NCBI GenBank assembly: GCA_903835655.1
Contig: CAILNT010000031.1
Span: forward strand, 1 to 64,000
Direction: 5' to 3'
DNA: 64,000 bases
DNA from: an uncultured Pseudomonadota bacterium
Lineage (GTDB): Bacteria; Pseudomonadota; Gammaproteobacteria; Burkholderiales; Thiobacillaceae
Each line of letters opens with the position of its first letter. Positions within the stretch are counted from its first letter, which is position 1. Under the pieces are notes generated by a model, which did not search any database, had not been told where the DNA came from, and saw only the letters and a list, made by a program, of their open reading frames with translations. Of this stretch, positions 27,212 to 36,965 are shown one piece after another. The position numbers and the translations under genes were made by a program.

Positions 27212-27982
27212 ATGAAGCTTGCCACCTGGAACGTCAACTCCCTGAAGGTTCGTCTGCCGCACTTGCTGGACTGGCTCGCCGCGACCCGGACCGATGTGGT
27301 CTGTCTGCAGGAAACCAAACAGGAAGATGCCAAGTTTCCCAGGGCAGAGATCGAAGCCGCCGGCTACCAGGTCGCTTTCTCCGGGCAGAAGACCTACAAC
27401 GGCGTCGCCATCGTCAGCCGCACGCCACTGGCCGATGTTCAAGCCGGCATTCTCGGCTTCGAGGATGAGCAGAAACGGGTGCTGGTGGCCACGGTGGAGG
27501 GCGTACGCGTGGTCTGCGTCTACATTCCCAACGGCCAGAGCCTGGATTCGGACAAATACCGCTACAAGCTGCGCTGGCTCGATGCCTTGAATGTCTGGCT
27601 GCGGGAGGAGCTTACGCGCTACCCGGAGCTGGCCCTGCTGGGCGACTACAACATCGCGCCGCAAGACCGCGACGTGCACGACCCGGCTGCCTGGGCGGGC
27701 AATGTCCTGGTGTCCGAGCCGGAGCGCGCACAATTTCAGGCGCTCCTGGACATGGGGCTGAGTGACGCCTTCCGCATGTTCGAGCAGCCGGAGAAGAGTT
27801 TCACCTGGTGGGATTACCGCGCCGCCGGGTTTCGCCGCGACCTGGGGCTGCGCATCGATCACATCCTGCTGTCGCCGCGACTGGCGAGTCGCTGCGTGGC
27901 GGTGGACATCGACCGCGGCCCACGCAAGCTGGAACGCCCCTCGGACCACACCCCGGTGGTGGCAACCCTCTCGTCGCCGTGA
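27212..27982 (+). CDS. xth: Exodeoxyribonuclease III
   Basis: A 256-residue AP endonuclease/exonuclease for base excision repair. Family motifs are visible: [28 protein letters not shown] (metal-binding Glu), [24 protein letters not shown] (catalytic Asp/Asn) and PSDHTPV (catalytic His). The length is normal. It is convergent with ygfA, 7 bases away. Confidence 0.96.
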   Translation: MKLATWNVNSLKVRLPHLLDWLAATRTDVVCLQETKQEDAKFPRAEIEAAGYQVAFSGQKTYNGVAIVSRTPLADVQAGILGFEDEQKRVLVATVEGVRVVCVYIPNGQSLDSDKYRYKLRWLDALNVWLREELTRYPELALLGDYNIAPQDRDVHDPAAWAGNVLVSEPERAQFQALLDMGLSDAFRMFEQPEKSFTWWDYRAAGFRRDLGLRIDHILLSPRLASRCVAVDIDRGPRKLERPSDHTPVVATLSSP

Positions 27983-27989
27983 CCGCTCT

Positions 27990-28637
27990 TCACGCGGGCC
28001 GCGTCAGGCCGGGAGAATTCGTCCTGCCCGCGCGGAACACGCGGTAGCCTTGTTCGGTCAGGACCGCATCCAATGGGATGTCCCAGGGGTCGGAGGGCAG
28101 GTTCGAGACCTCCTGCATGGCATAGGCCACGCCGACCACCCAGGGCCGTCTCCAACGGCGAAAGCGCCTCAGGTAGGCCAGGCTGGCATCGTAGTAGCCG
28201 CCCCCCATCCCCAAGCGACAGCCGCGCGCATCGAAGCCCAGCAGAGGCAGGAACAGCACGTCCAGGGCGCGCGCGCGCAGGTGTGGCGCCAGGGGATGCC
28301 GGTATTCCGGGATGCCGTAACGGTTCAGCACCCAGGCGGGACGTTCGCCCACTTGCGAGAACCACATGCGCTTGCGGTCCTGGCCCGGTACGATGGGCAG
28401 AAAACAGTGCGCCCGCATGGCACGGGCCCGTTTCAGCAAGGGTAGGACATCGATCTCGCCATGAACCGGGATATAGAGGCCGATGCGCCGCCCCCTGGCC
28501 AGGAGGTGCCCACGCAGCGCCAGCCTGACCAGACGGCTACCCGCTGCGCGCCGCTGCGCCGGTTCGACCCGCTTGCGGCGCGCGCGCAATTCCCGCCGCA
28601 GCGCGGCCTTATCCACAGGGTCGGGAGAAGGGGGCAT
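27990..28637 (-). CDS. ygfA: 5-formyltetrahydrofolate cyclo-ligase
   Basis: A 215-residue enzyme that converts 5-formyl-THF to 5,10-methenyl-THF with ATP. The N-terminus carries KAALRRELRARRKRVEP and the C-terminal motif is RLGMGGGYYDASLA (nucleotide-binding). I start at 28637 because the longer frame to 28748 would overlap the 6S RNA. This gene next to 6S RNA is the classic ssrS-ygfA arrangement. Confidence 0.9.
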   Translation of the reverse strand: MPPSPDPVDKAALRRELRARRKRVEPAQRRAAGSRLVRLALRGHLLARGRRIGLYIPVHGEIDVLPLLKRARAMRAHCFLPIVPGQDRKRMWFSQVGERPAWVLNRYGIPEYRHPLAPHLRARALDVLFLPLLGFDARGCRLGMGGGYYDASLAYLRRFRRWRRPWVVGVAYAMQEVSNLPSDPWDIPLDAVLTEQGYRVFRAGRTNSPGLTRPA

Positions 28638-28643
28638 GGTGTG

Positions 28644-28832
28644 TGGGGTCTCCCCGCTTGCGTCGTCCAGGTTGCAATCCTGAACCCAGGGGTCCAAGAG
28701 TGGCCGCGGCGCATCCGCTTCAGGCACCTGGGCAGGCCAGGCGCACAACGGCGAACAGGATCGCCGCGGCCGTCGCTTACGCTTATCGGTTCAAAGAATA
28801 CGCAACCTTCGCGAACGCAGCAGGGAGATTGT
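28644..28832 (-). ncRNA. ssrS: 6S RNA
   Basis: On the minus strand the 5' end TCTCCCTGCTGCGTTC (near 28829) pairs with the 3' end GACGCAAGCGGGGAGA (near 28648) to give the long closing stem, and the distal CCTGGGTTCAGGATTGCAACC motif at 28665-28685 is typical of the 3' half. The length of about 189 bases and the place between zapA and ygfA match 6S RNA in most proteobacteria. It binds the housekeeping RNA polymerase in stationary phase. The exact ends are approximate. Confidence 0.8.
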
Positions 28833-28855
28833 TTGCGGTCCGGTAATCGGTCCGC

Positions 28856-29167
28856 TCAGAAGAGATTATCTTGCGGCGCCAGCGCCTGATCAAGCAAATC
28901 CGCCATGCGCCCGATACGCGCGCGGTGCTGGGGTTCTTCGGGATCGATCGGCTTCGCCGCGAGGTAATCATGGGTGATGTTGAGCGCGGCCATGATGGCG
29001 ATGCGTTCGAGTCCGATCACCTTGCCATGGTCGCGAATCTCGCGCATCTTGCGGTCGAGGTAGTTGACCGCATGGAGCAGGCTTTCCCGCTCTTCTTCCG
29101 GACAGGCGACCCGGAATTCCCGTCCCATGATGGCGACATCGAGACTGACGTTAGGCAGGGCAGCCAT
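28856..29167 (-). CDS. zapA: Cell division protein ZapA
   Basis: A 103-residue coiled-coil protein that bundles FtsZ. It opens VSLDVAIMGREFRVACPEEE and contains AVNYLDRKMREIRDHGKVIG, the ZapA signature. It is followed on the same strand by 6S RNA and ygfA, and preceded one base away by a ZapB-like gene, the common zapB-zapA-ssrS-ygfA order. Confidence 0.92.
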   Translation of the reverse strand: MAALPNVSLDVAIMGREFRVACPEEERESLLHAVNYLDRKMREIRDHGKVIGLERIAIMAALNITHDYLAAKPIDPEEPQHRARIGRMADLLDQALAPQDNLF

Positions 29168-29168
29168 C

Positions 29169-29360
29169 CTAATCAGGGAGCTTGTTGATCAGCGCTTCCA
29201 GGCGGCTGCGGGCTTCGCCCTGGCGCTCGGATAGCTGCTTGTTGGAATTTTCCAGGGCGACCACCTGTTGGCGTAGTTGAATGTTCTCCGCACGCACGTC
29301 CTGATAGCGTTCGAGAATCAGCGCGAGTTTGCTTTCGAGGACGTCCAGTTCAGCCTGCAT
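29169..29360 (-). CDS. ZapB-like coiled-coil protein (TIGR02449-type)
   Basis: A 63-residue protein, helical and rich in heptads (LDVLESKLALILERYQDVRA then ENIQLRQQVVALENSNKQLS). It lies immediately upstream of zapA with one base between the genes. In Betaproteobacteria such small coiled coils occur with zapA and probably act on the Z ring. The function is inferred from length, coiled coil and context. Confidence 0.75.
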   Translation of the reverse strand: MQAELDVLESKLALILERYQDVRAENIQLRQQVVALENSNKQLSERQGEARSRLEALINKLPD

Positions 29361-29455
29361 GGCCCCACTATAATTGCCCGCATTTTCCCGAGTCAACCAG
29401 GGCTTGTGCTTATCTCCATTTTCAACCCGGTTTTCTGGCCGATCAGGAGGGCCTC

Positions 29456-30325
29456 TTGCTTCGCGGACGCTTCGCTCCCACGCCATCCGGACCCTTGCAT
29501 TTCGGCTCGCTGGTGGCCGCATTGGCGAGTTATCTTGCGGCGCGCTCGCAAGGCGGGGAGTGGCTACTGCGCATCGAGGATGTCGACCCTCCGCGCGTCA
29601 TGCCGGGAGTGAGTGCCGCCATCTTGCGCACCCTGGCGGCCCATGGCTTCGAGTGGGATGGCGAAGTGCTCTACCAGAGTCGGCGCGGCGAGGCCTATGC
29701 GAGCGCCGTGGCGCGCCTGGCCGCGGCGGGCAGGGTCTATGCGTGCAATTGCAGTCGCAAGGGCATCACGGACCTTGCGAGGGCCGGGGTGGACGGTCTG
29801 GTCTATCCAGGAACCTGCCGGGGCCGGGAGGGGCCGGGCGCCCTGCGTTTCCTCGTGGACGCACCGCGGGTGGTGTTTCATGACGCCTTGCTGGGCCGGG
29901 TCGCGTGCGATGTGCAGGCGGAGTGCGGCGATTTCGTGCTGCAACGCGCCGACGGCGTCTACAGCTATCAGCTCGCCGTCGTGGTGGACGATGCCCTGCA
30001 GGGCATCACTCAGGTGGTGCGCGGCGCCGATTTGCTGACCTCGACGCCGCGCCAGATCGTCCTGCAACGAGCCCTGGCTTATCCCACGCCGGCCTACACG
30101 CATCTGCCCCTGGCGCTGGATGCGCGGGGCTTAAAGCTCGGCAAGCAGACGCTGGCCGCGCCTTTGCAGGACGCAAACCCGCTGCCCGCGCTGCGTCTGG
30201 CGGGGCGCTTTCTCGGATTGCCGCAGATCGGCGCGGTCGCCGGCGCGAGCCACTGGCTGGCCGCGGCGATCCGCCTCTGGCCCGAAGCCGCAACGCCGCC
30301 GTTGCGCGGCAGCAAGGTCGCGTGA
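29456..30325 (+). CDS. gluQ: Glutamyl-Q tRNA(Asp) synthetase
   Basis: A 289-residue truncated class I synthetase that charges queuosine-34 of tRNA-Asp with glutamate. The HIGH-like site is APTPSGPLHFGSLVAAL, followed by LRIEDVDPPR. The zinc site appears in YACNCSRK and YPGTCRG. The KMSKS motif is replaced by LKLGKQT, as in this family. It lacks the anticodon-binding domain of GltX, which separates it from GltX. The start is a TTG at 29456. Confidence 0.92.
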   Translation: MLRGRFAPTPSGPLHFGSLVAALASYLAARSQGGEWLLRIEDVDPPRVMPGVSAAILRTLAAHGFEWDGEVLYQSRRGEAYASAVARLAAAGRVYACNCSRKGITDLARAGVDGLVYPGTCRGREGPGALRFLVDAPRVVFHDALLGRVACDVQAECGDFVLQRADGVYSYQLAVVVDDALQGITQVVRGADLLTSTPRQIVLQRALAYPTPAYTHLPLALDARGLKLGKQTLAAPLQDANPLPALRLAGRFLGLPQIGAVAGASHWLAAAIRLWPEAATPPLRGSKVA

Positions 30326-30343
30326 ACCGCGTCTATCCAGGCT

Positions 30344-31621
30344 CTACTTCTTCTTGCCGCGCAGCGCTCGCCAGCCGATGTCCCGACGCATCTGGCGTCC
30401 GGCGAATTCGACGCCCTCGGCAACCTCGTAGGCGCGCGCCTGCGCGATCTTGACCGTGTCGCCCAAGGCGGTCACGCACAGCACACGGCCTCCGCTCACG
30501 ATCACCTGATCGCCCGCACTGGCCGTGCCCGCGTGAAAGAGGTGGAAATCCGGGCCGGTGGTATCCAGACCGGTGATGGCATCGCCCTTCCTGGGAGCAT
30601 CCGGATAGCCGGCTGCGGCCAGAACCACGCCCAAGGCATAGCGCCGGTCCCATTCCGCCTCCACCTGGTCCAGCCTGCCGTCCACCGCGGCTTCCAGCAA
30701 CGTGTACAGGTCGCTCTTCAGCCGCATCATGATCGGCTGGGTTTCCGGGTCGCCCATGCGGCAGTTGAATTCCAGCACCTTGAGCTGCCCCTTGGGGTCG
30801 ATCATCAGTCCAGCATAGAGAAAGCCGGTATAGGGCGTGCCTTCGGCCTTCATGCCGGCGACGACCGGGCGGATGACCTCGCGCAAGGCGCGCGCATGAA
30901 TCTCCGGGGTCACCACCGGCGCCGGCGAATACGCGCCCATGCCGCCCGTATTGGGGCCTTGATCGCCGTCCTGCAAGCGCTTGTGGTCCTGGCTGGTGGC
31001 CAGTGGCAGCACATGCTCGCCGTCCACCATGACGATGAAGCTGGCCTCTTCGCCGAACAGGCATTCCTCGATGACCACGCGGGCGCCGGCGTCACCGAAG
31101 GCATTCTCGGCCAGCATCCTCTCGACGGCGGCATGCGCTTCGTCCAGTGTGGTGGCGACCACCACGCCCTTGCCGGCAGCCAGGCCATCGGCCTTGATGA
31201 CGATGGGCGCCCCCGTTTCTTCGAGGTAAAGATGGGCGGCGGCGGCATCGGTGAACGTGGCGAAAGCGGCGCTGGGGATCTTGTGACGTGCCATGAACTG
31301 CTTGGCGAAATCCTTGGAGCTTTCCAGTTGTGCCGCGGCCTGTACCGGGCCAAACACCTTCAGGCCGGCTTCGCGAAAAGCGTCGACCACCCCAGCCGCG
31401 AGCGGCGCTTCCGGGCCAACCACGGTGAGCTGGATGTTGTCCGAGCGCGCGAAGGCGAGCAGATCGGGGATGGCCGTGATGGCCACGTTCTCCAGGCCCT
31501 CCTCGCGCGCGGTGCCGCCGTTGCCCGGGGCGACGAAGACTTTCTGGACGCGGGGGGACTGCAGGAGGCGCCAGGCCAGCGCGTGTTCGCGCCCGCCGGA
31601 GCCGATGACTAAGAGTTTCAT
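30344..31621 (-). CDS. purD: Phosphoribosylamine--glycine ligase
   Basis: A 425-residue ATP-grasp enzyme for the second step of purine synthesis. It shows [48 protein letters not shown] and ATP-grasp segments ([20 protein letters not shown]). It lies downstream of purH with 21 bases between, the usual purHD operon of Betaproteobacteria. It is convergent with gluQ. Confidence 0.96.
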   Translation of the reverse strand: MKLLVIGSGGREHALAWRLLQSPRVQKVFVAPGNGGTAREEGLENVAITAIPDLLAFARSDNIQLTVVGPEAPLAAGVVDAFREAGLKVFGPVQAAAQLESSKDFAKQFMARHKIPSAAFATFTDAAAAHLYLEETGAPIVIKADGLAAGKGVVVATTLDEAHAAVERMLAENAFGDAGARVVIEECLFGEEASFIVMVDGEHVLPLATSQDHKRLQDGDQGPNTGGMGAYSPAPVVTPEIHARALREVIRPVVAGMKAEGTPYTGFLYAGLMIDPKGQLKVLEFNCRMGDPETQPIMMRLKSDLYTLLEAAVDGRLDQVEAEWDRRYALGVVLAAAGYPDAPRKGDAITGLDTTGPDFHLFHAGTASAGDQVIVSGGRVLCVTALGDTVKIAQARAYEVAEGVEFAGRQMRRDIGWRALRGKKK

Positions 31622-31642
31622 GAATCCGTCCTCAGCCGAGCA

Positions 31643-33211
31643 TCAATGCCGGAAATGCCGCACGCCGGTGAATACCATGGCGATGCCATGTTCGTCCGCA
31701 GCAGCGATGACTTCCTCGTCGCGCATCGAGCCGCCCGGCTGGATCACCGCCGTGATACCGGCCGCGGCCGCGTTGTCGAGGCCATCGCGGAACGGGAAGA
31801 AAGCGTCGGAGGCCATGACCGAGCCGGGTACCGCCAGGCCGGCCTGTTCGGCCTTGATCGCGGCGATGCGGGCGGAGTTGATACGACTCATCTGGCCCGC
31901 ACCCACGCCTATGGTCCTGCGATCCTTCGCGTAGACTATGGCGTTGGATTTGACGAACTTGGCCACCCGCCAGGCGAACAGCAGGTCTTCCATTTCTTTC
32001 GGGGTCGGCGCGCGCCGGGTCACCACCTTGAGTTCAGCGTGCAACAGCGTGTCCGCGTCCTGTGCCAGAAGTCCGCCGGCCACCCGCTTCATGTCCATCT
32101 GCGCGACGACACTCTTCCAATGTCCGCACTCCAGGAGACGCACGTTTTTCTTGGCGGCCACGGCCACGGAGGCTTCCGGACTGACTTCCGGCGCGATGAT
32201 GACTTCGACGAACTGGCGCTCGACGATGGCCTGGGCCGTTTCGCCGTCGAGACGACCGTTGAAGGCGATGATGCCGCCGAAGGCGGATTCGGGATCGGTC
32301 TGGTAGGCGCGATCGTAGGCTTCCAGCAGGCTGGCGCCGTAGGCCACGCCGCAGGGATTGGCATGCTTGACGATGACGCAGGCGGCCATTGCGTCGGCTC
32401 CGGCGCCGAACGATTTCACGCATTCCAGCGCGGCGTCGGTGTCGGCCAGATTGTTATAGGAGAGTTCCTTGCCCTGGATCTGGCGGCTGGTCGAAATCGT
32501 ACCCGGAGGCGCGCCAGCCTCGACATAGAAGGCGCCGTTCTGGTGCGGGTTCTCGCCATAACGGCAGGTCTGCGCGCGGCTGAATTGCAGGGTCAGGTTC
32601 GAGCCAAACGGCTCCCGCTCACCCGCGGCGTTGAGGGCCGTCAGGTAATTGCTGATGTGGCCATCGTACTGCGCAGTGTGGCTGAAGGCCTTCTTCGCCA
32701 GGTCGAAGCGGGTGGCATCGCCCAGCGCGCCCTGGTTGCCGGCCATTTCTTCGATCAGTGCGGAGTAGTCGGCAGGATCGGTGACTATGGCAACATGTCT
32801 ATAGTTTTTCGCGGAAGAACGCACCATCGCGGGCCCACCGATGTCGATGTTCTCGATCGCCTCCTCCAGGGTGTGCGGCTTGGCCACGGTTTGAACAAAG
32901 GGATAGAGATTGACGCAGACCAGGTCGATGTAGCCGAGACCATGTTCCTCCATGGTGGCGGCGTGAGCGGGATCGTCGCGCACCGCCAGGATACCGGCGT
33001 GCACCTTGGGGTGCAGGGTCTTGACCCGGCCGTCGAGCATCTCCGGGAAACCGGTGTACTCGGCGACATCGGTCACGTCCAGACCGGCTTCTCGGAGAGC
33101 GCGCGCCGTGCCGCCGGTGGAAAGGAGTTCCACGCCGGCACCGGAAAGCGAGCGGGCGAAGTCGATGAGGCCGGTCTTGTCGGATACGGAAAGGAGAGCG
33201 CGTTTGATCAT
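31643..33211 (-). CDS. purH: Bifunctional AICAR transformylase/IMP cyclohydrolase
   Basis: A 522-residue enzyme for the last two steps of IMP synthesis. The start at 33211 gives [20 protein letters not shown] and the MGS-like cyclohydrolase domain (about 1-150). The transformylase domain contains [18 protein letters not shown] and [14 protein letters not shown], with [20 protein letters not shown] near the end. The longer open frame to 33508 belongs to the fis region. Part of fis-purH-purD. Confidence 0.96.
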   Translation of the reverse strand: MIKRALLSVSDKTGLIDFARSLSGAGVELLSTGGTARALREAGLDVTDVAEYTGFPEMLDGRVKTLHPKVHAGILAVRDDPAHAATMEEHGLGYIDLVCVNLYPFVQTVAKPHTLEEAIENIDIGGPAMVRSSAKNYRHVAIVTDPADYSALIEEMAGNQGALGDATRFDLAKKAFSHTAQYDGHISNYLTALNAAGEREPFGSNLTLQFSRAQTCRYGENPHQNGAFYVEAGAPPGTISTSRQIQGKELSYNNLADTDAALECVKSFGAGADAMAACVIVKHANPCGVAYGASLLEAYDRAYQTDPESAFGGIIAFNGRLDGETAQAIVERQFVEVIIAPEVSPEASVAVAAKKNVRLLECGHWKSVVAQMDMKRVAGGLLAQDADTLLHAELKVVTRRAPTPKEMEDLLFAWRVAKFVKSNAIVYAKDRRTIGVGAGQMSRINSARIAAIKAEQAGLAVPGSVMASDAFFPFRDGLDNAAAAGITAVIQPGGSMRDEEVIAAADEHGIAMVFTGVRHFRH

Positions 33212-33278
33212 GGTTGAGGTAAGGGCGAGTAAGAAAGGGGGGAGTGGGCGTGCTCGCGAATCGCTGCCAGAGCCGCGC

Positions 33279-33530
33279 CTACTTGATTCCGTGTTGCTGC
33301 ATTTTCTTGCGCAGCGTGTTGCGGTTGATGCCCAGCCATTCGGCGGCGCGGCTCTGGTTGCCACCGGTCTGGAAGAGGACCAGGTCGAGGACCGGGCGCT
33401 CCACGGCATTGAGCACCATCTCGTAGATACCCGTCGGCGCCTCGCCGTCGAGATCCCTGAGGTATTCGAGCAGCACCCGGCGCACACACGTGGACAGTTC
33501 GCTTTCATCGAAGTGTTGTTCCAGCTCCAT
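33279..33530 (-). CDS. fis: DNA-binding protein Fis
   Basis: An 83-residue nucleoid protein and transcription factor. The C-terminal helix-turn-helix is clear ([20 protein letters not shown] then KMQQHGIK). It is 20 bases downstream of dusB and 67 upstream of purH. dusB-fis linkage is ancient in Proteobacteria, and a growth-rate-regulated operon is likely. Confidence 0.93.
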   Translation of the reverse strand: MELEQHFDESELSTCVRRVLLEYLRDLDGEAPTGIYEMVLNAVERPVLDLVLFQTGGNQSRAAEWLGINRNTLRKKMQQHGIK

Positions 33531-33550
33531 GGGCTCGTCTCGTCTCGGGT

Positions 33551-34600
33551 TCAGGCGGCTGCGCGTTCGCCGTGGGTGGTATCCAGATACACCAGGCGAT
33601 GATCCCGGCCGCGCGCGCGCCAGAAAAAATCGTTGATCGCACCGAGTTGCTCGGCACTCGTTTCCAGACGATTCATGGCGTGGCGAAAGCTGGCGGAATC
33701 GGCCAGCCCCCGCGTGTACCAGGCGATGTGCTTGCGTGCCATGCGCACGCCGCCGATTTCACCATAAAACTGGTAGAGATCATCGAGATGCGCGAGCAGG
33801 ACATCGTGGATCTCGCTCACCTCGGGGGCTTGCAGTCGGGTGCCGGTCGCCAGGAAGTGCGAAATTTCACGAAACAACCAGGGGCGGCCCTGAGCGGCGC
33901 GGCCGATCATGATGGCGTCCGCACCCGTGGTTTCGAGCACGAACTTGGCTTTTTCCGGCGTGGTGATGTCGCCGTTGGCGATGATGGGAATACGGGCCTG
34001 AGCCTTCACCGCCGCGATGGTTTCATACTCCGCTTCGCCTGAATAACCGCAGGCGCGGGTGCGGCCGTGGATGGCCAGTGCCTGGATGCCACTCTCCTGG
34101 GCGATGCGCAGGATGGCCAGCGCGTTCTTGTGCGCCTTGTCCCAGCCGGTGCGGATCTTCAGGGTGACCGGGGTCCCCGGCACGGCGGCGACCACGGCCT
34201 CCAGGATGCGCGCGACCAGAGGCTCGTCCTGCAACAGGGCGGAACCGGCCATCACGTTGCAGATTTTCTTGGCCGGGCAGCCCATGTTGATGTCGATGAT
34301 CTGGGCGCCGTTGTCCACGTTGTGGCGCGCCGCTTCCGCCATCATCGCGGGGAGGGAGCCTGCGATCTGCACGGAGATGGGGGCGACCTCACCCTCGTGG
34401 TTGGCGCGCCGGGCGGTCTTGGCGGAGCCGTAGAGCAGCGAATTGGAAGTGACCATCTCCGAGACGGCCATGCCCGCGCCCATCTTCTTGCACAACTGGC
34501 GAAAAGGACGATCCGTCACGCCGGCCATGGGGGCCGCGATCAGATTGTTCTTCAATAGAAACGGGCCGATGAGCGGACCGTGCTGGAGACCGGTGTGCAT
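33551..34600 (-). CDS. dusB: tRNA-dihydrouridine synthase B
   Basis: A 349-residue flavoenzyme that reduces uridines in the tRNA D-loop. It shows NNLIAAPMAGVTDRPFRQLC, the catalytic Cys in INMGCPAKKICNVMAGSALL, and FMN-binding ARIPIIANGDITTPE and DAIMIGRAAQGRPWLF. I chose the ATG at 34600; the frame to 34642 lacks conservation. It leads the dusB-fis operon. Confidence 0.93.
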   Translation of the reverse strand: MHTGLQHGPLIGPFLLKNNLIAAPMAGVTDRPFRQLCKKMGAGMAVSEMVTSNSLLYGSAKTARRANHEGEVAPISVQIAGSLPAMMAEAARHNVDNGAQIIDINMGCPAKKICNVMAGSALLQDEPLVARILEAVVAAVPGTPVTLKIRTGWDKAHKNALAILRIAQESGIQALAIHGRTRACGYSGEAEYETIAAVKAQARIPIIANGDITTPEKAKFVLETTGADAIMIGRAAQGRPWLFREISHFLATGTRLQAPEVSEIHDVLLAHLDDLYQFYGEIGGVRMARKHIAWYTRGLADSASFRHAMNRLETSAEQLGAINDFFWRARGRDHRLVYLDTTHGERAAA

Positions 34601-34671
34601 GCAGGCGGAGAAGCAGGATAGGGTTGCGCATTTTATACGCAACGGCGGTAGGGCAATGGCGTTTGTCGGTT

Positions 34672-34694
34672 CGCGGCGAGGACGCCGCGCCTAC
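34672..34694. repeat. REP-like hairpin near the ubiB stop
   Basis: A perfect CGCGGCG (34672-34678) / CGCCGCG (34683-34689) stem with an AGGA loop followed by CCTACG. It resembles the hairpin with trailing CTCCTAC at 43301-43320 and REP elements of Pseudomonas and relatives. It overlaps the ubiB stop codon. Confidence 0.45.
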
Positions 34695-36220
34695 GAGATC
34701 AGCAAGCCCATCAGGAGCAGCAGGGCGAGCAATCCGGCGATCACGCCCAGCCAGCGGTTGCGACCCTGCTGCTGGCGCAGCATCATTTCCAGGCCGGCTT
34801 CCAGCTTTTCCAGACGATCCGCACGCAGGGCCTGGTGCGCCAGGCGCGGCAATTGCGGGACCAGGGCGCCCCAGTAGGGGACTTCTTCCTTGAAGGTGCG
34901 CAGCCAGCCGCGCCAGCCGATCTGCTCGTTCATCCAGCGTTCCAGGAAGGGCTTGGCGGTGGCCCAGAGGTCGAGATCGGGGTCGAGGTCGCGGCCCAGG
35001 CCTTCGATGTTGAGCAGGGTCTTTTGCAGCATCACCAGTTGCGGCTGGATTTCCATGCCGAAGCGGCGCGAAGTCTGGAACAGACGCAGGAGCACGCGGC
35101 CGAAGGCGATTTCCTTCAGCGGCCGGTCGAACACCGGTTCGCACACGGCGCGGATGGCCGCCTCGAATTCATCCACTCGTGTTTCCGCGGGCACCCAGCC
35201 GGCATCCAGATGCGCCTGCGCCACTTTCTTGTAATCGCGGCGGAAGAAGGCCAGAAAGTTCTGTGCCAGATAATTTTTGTCGCTGTCGGTGAGTGTGCCC
35301 ATGATCCCGAAGTCCAGGGCGATGTACTTGCCGTCGGGCGCGACCAGGATGTTGCCGGGATGCATGTCGGCGTGGAAGAAACCGTCGCGGAATACCTGAG
35401 TGAAGAAGATTTCCACCCCGGCGCGCGCCAGACGCGGAATGTCCACGCCCTGGCGCCTCAGCTCATCCAGGCGCGAGATCGGCGTGCCGTCCATCCAACT
35501 CATCACCATCACGTCCGTGGCGCAGTAATCCCAGTACACCTCGGGCACCGCGAGCAGCGGCGAGTCGGCGAAGTTGCGCCGCAGCTGGGAACAATTGGAC
35601 GCTTCGCGCATCTGGTCCATCTCATCGCCCAGATGCTTGGCGAATTCGTTCACCACCTCGCGTGGTTTCAGACGCTTGCCGTCCCACCAGAGCAACTCGA
35701 CCAGATGGGCGAAGGCATCGAGCAGCTTCACGTCCTGGCCGATCACCTTCTGGATGCCGGGGCGCAGCACCTTCACCGCGACATGCCGGCCCAGCCCGTC
35801 GCCCGACTTCAATCGCGCCCGGTGCACTTGGGCCACGGAAGCGGAGGCGATGGGGTTGGGGTCGAATTCGGCGAACACGTCGGCGGCGTCGCGGCCATAG
35901 GCGCGGCGCAGCACCGCCAGAGCCTGGGAGGACGGGAAGGGAGGCACCCGGTCCTGTAGTTTCGCCAGCTCCTCGGCGATGTCCGGAGGCACCAGGTCAC
36001 GCCGGGTGGAGAGCATCTGGCCGAACTTGATGAAGATCGGCCCCAGGGACTCCAGCGCCAGGCGCAGGCGCACGGCGCGCGGCGCGGATAAATCGCGCCA
36101 GAAGAACAGGGTCTGCACCAGCCAGCGCACGAGCTTCACCCGTTCGTGACCCAGAAAGAATTCATCCAGCCCGAAACGGGCGGCGGTAAGGCAGATACGC
36201 AGGAGGCGGAAGAGGTACAT
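34691..36220 (-). CDS. ubiB: Ubiquinone biosynthesis protein UbiB
   Basis: A 509-residue atypical kinase-like ATPase needed for coenzyme Q synthesis. The KxGQ motif is [20 protein letters not shown] (about residue 49-68). The catalytic-loop region is [13 protein letters not shown] and the metal-binding segment is [17 protein letters not shown]-terminal membrane anchor ([20 protein letters not shown]) follows two DUF-type helices. It overlaps ubiJ by one base. Confidence 0.94.
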   Translation of the reverse strand: MYLFRLLRICLTAARFGLDEFFLGHERVKLVRWLVQTLFFWRDLSAPRAVRLRLALESLGPIFIKFGQMLSTRRDLVPPDIAEELAKLQDRVPPFPSSQALAVLRRAYGRDAADVFAEFDPNPIASASVAQVHRARLKSGDGLGRHVAVKVLRPGIQKVIGQDVKLLDAFAHLVELLWWDGKRLKPREVVNEFAKHLGDEMDQMREASNCSQLRRNFADSPLLAVPEVYWDYCATDVMVMSWMDGTPISRLDELRRQGVDIPRLARAGVEIFFTQVFRDGFFHADMHPGNILVAPDGKYIALDFGIMGTLTDSDKNYLAQNFLAFFRRDYKKVAQAHLDAGWVPAETRVDEFEAAIRAVCEPVFDRPLKEIAFGRVLLRLFQTSRRFGMEIQPQLVMLQKTLLNIEGLGRDLDPDLDLWATAKPFLERWMNEQIGWRGWLRTFKEEVPYWGALVPQLPRLAHQALRADRLEKLEAGLEMMLRQQQGRNRWLGVIAGLLALLLLMGLLIS

Positions 36221-36798
36221 CAGATTTTACCGGCGGATTCGAGCAAGTGTAGCCGCGCTTCCAGCCGGTCCGCGTCGTCGCGCAACTGGTCGACAGCTGC
36301 GATGAAATCGCGAGCGGCCATGGGTTCGGCCAACCACGCCTGCTCGTAGACAGCATATTCGGCCAGGTTGCGGCCGGCGGATTCCACCGCATGGCCGCGC
36401 CAGTTCATGACGCTCTGGATGAGCTGGTCGACTCTGGCCGCGGCGATGTCGCCCAGGTAGGGGCGCAACGCCAGCACCCAATCGAAATCGTCCAGTGCAT
36501 GAGACAGATCGGCGGCGAGCACGCCATCTCCCTCCACCCGGAACAGATCGCCCACCTTGCCGCCGGCGAGCCAGCCCGGCAAGGAAGCAGGAACGGGAGT
36601 GAGCCGCACATCGGCCAGGGTGTCCGGCGCAGCGGCGGTCAAGCCGCCGTCCGCCTCGATCCGCAGCGATAGCGGCGGCACACTCAGGCGCACGCACCGG
36701 CCGACATGGCGAGCCAGGCGGGATTTCGCGCCGGGTTGTTTGTCCAGCAACGCGTTGAGCGCGGTACAGAGAAGGAGGGTGGGGGTGGAGTCGAGCAT
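36220..36798 (-). CDS. ubiJ: Ubiquinone biosynthesis accessory factor UbiJ
   Basis: A 192-residue protein with an SCP2-like lipid-binding domain (about 20-115; [20 protein letters not shown] and [20 protein letters not shown]). It helps assemble the Ubi complex. The ubiE-ubiJ-ubiB order is common, but ubiE is not seen upstream; the DUF4143 ATPase lies there on the other strand. Co-translation with ubiB is likely because they overlap. Confidence 0.85.
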   Translation of the reverse strand: MLDSTPTLLLCTALNALLDKQPGAKSRLARHVGRCVRLSVPPLSLRIEADGGLTAAAPDTLADVRLTPVPASLPGWLAGGKVGDLFRVEGDGVLAADLSHALDDFDWVLALRPYLGDIAAARVDQLIQSVMNWRGHAVESAGRNLAEYAVYEQAWLAEPMAARDFIAAVDQLRDDADRLEARLHLLESAGKI

Positions 36799-36919
36799 GG
36801 CAGGATTGTATGCGATGGGCCTGGCAGTTTCCTGGATCGCGGAGTCGGTGACCGACGATGAATCCGAACGATGGGTAACTGGGCATGGCGTCCATTCATG
36901 CGACCCAATGCTTTAATAA

Positions 36920-36945
36920 TGTAATTTAGTCGCGACTAAATTACA
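36920..36945. promoter_or_regulatory. Perfect 26-bp palindrome, candidate operator of the ATPase gene
   Basis: The half-site TGTAATTTAGTCG (36920-36932) is followed directly by its exact reverse complement (36933-36945). The core is TTTAGTCGCGACTAAA. It ends 20 bases before the start codon of the DUF4143 ATPase, so it sits where a promoter or RNA polymerase would bind. The AT-rich context contrasts with the GC-rich surroundings. Operator function is inferred from symmetry and position. Confidence 0.7.
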
Positions 36946-36965
36946 TACAAATATAAAATGTCCGC

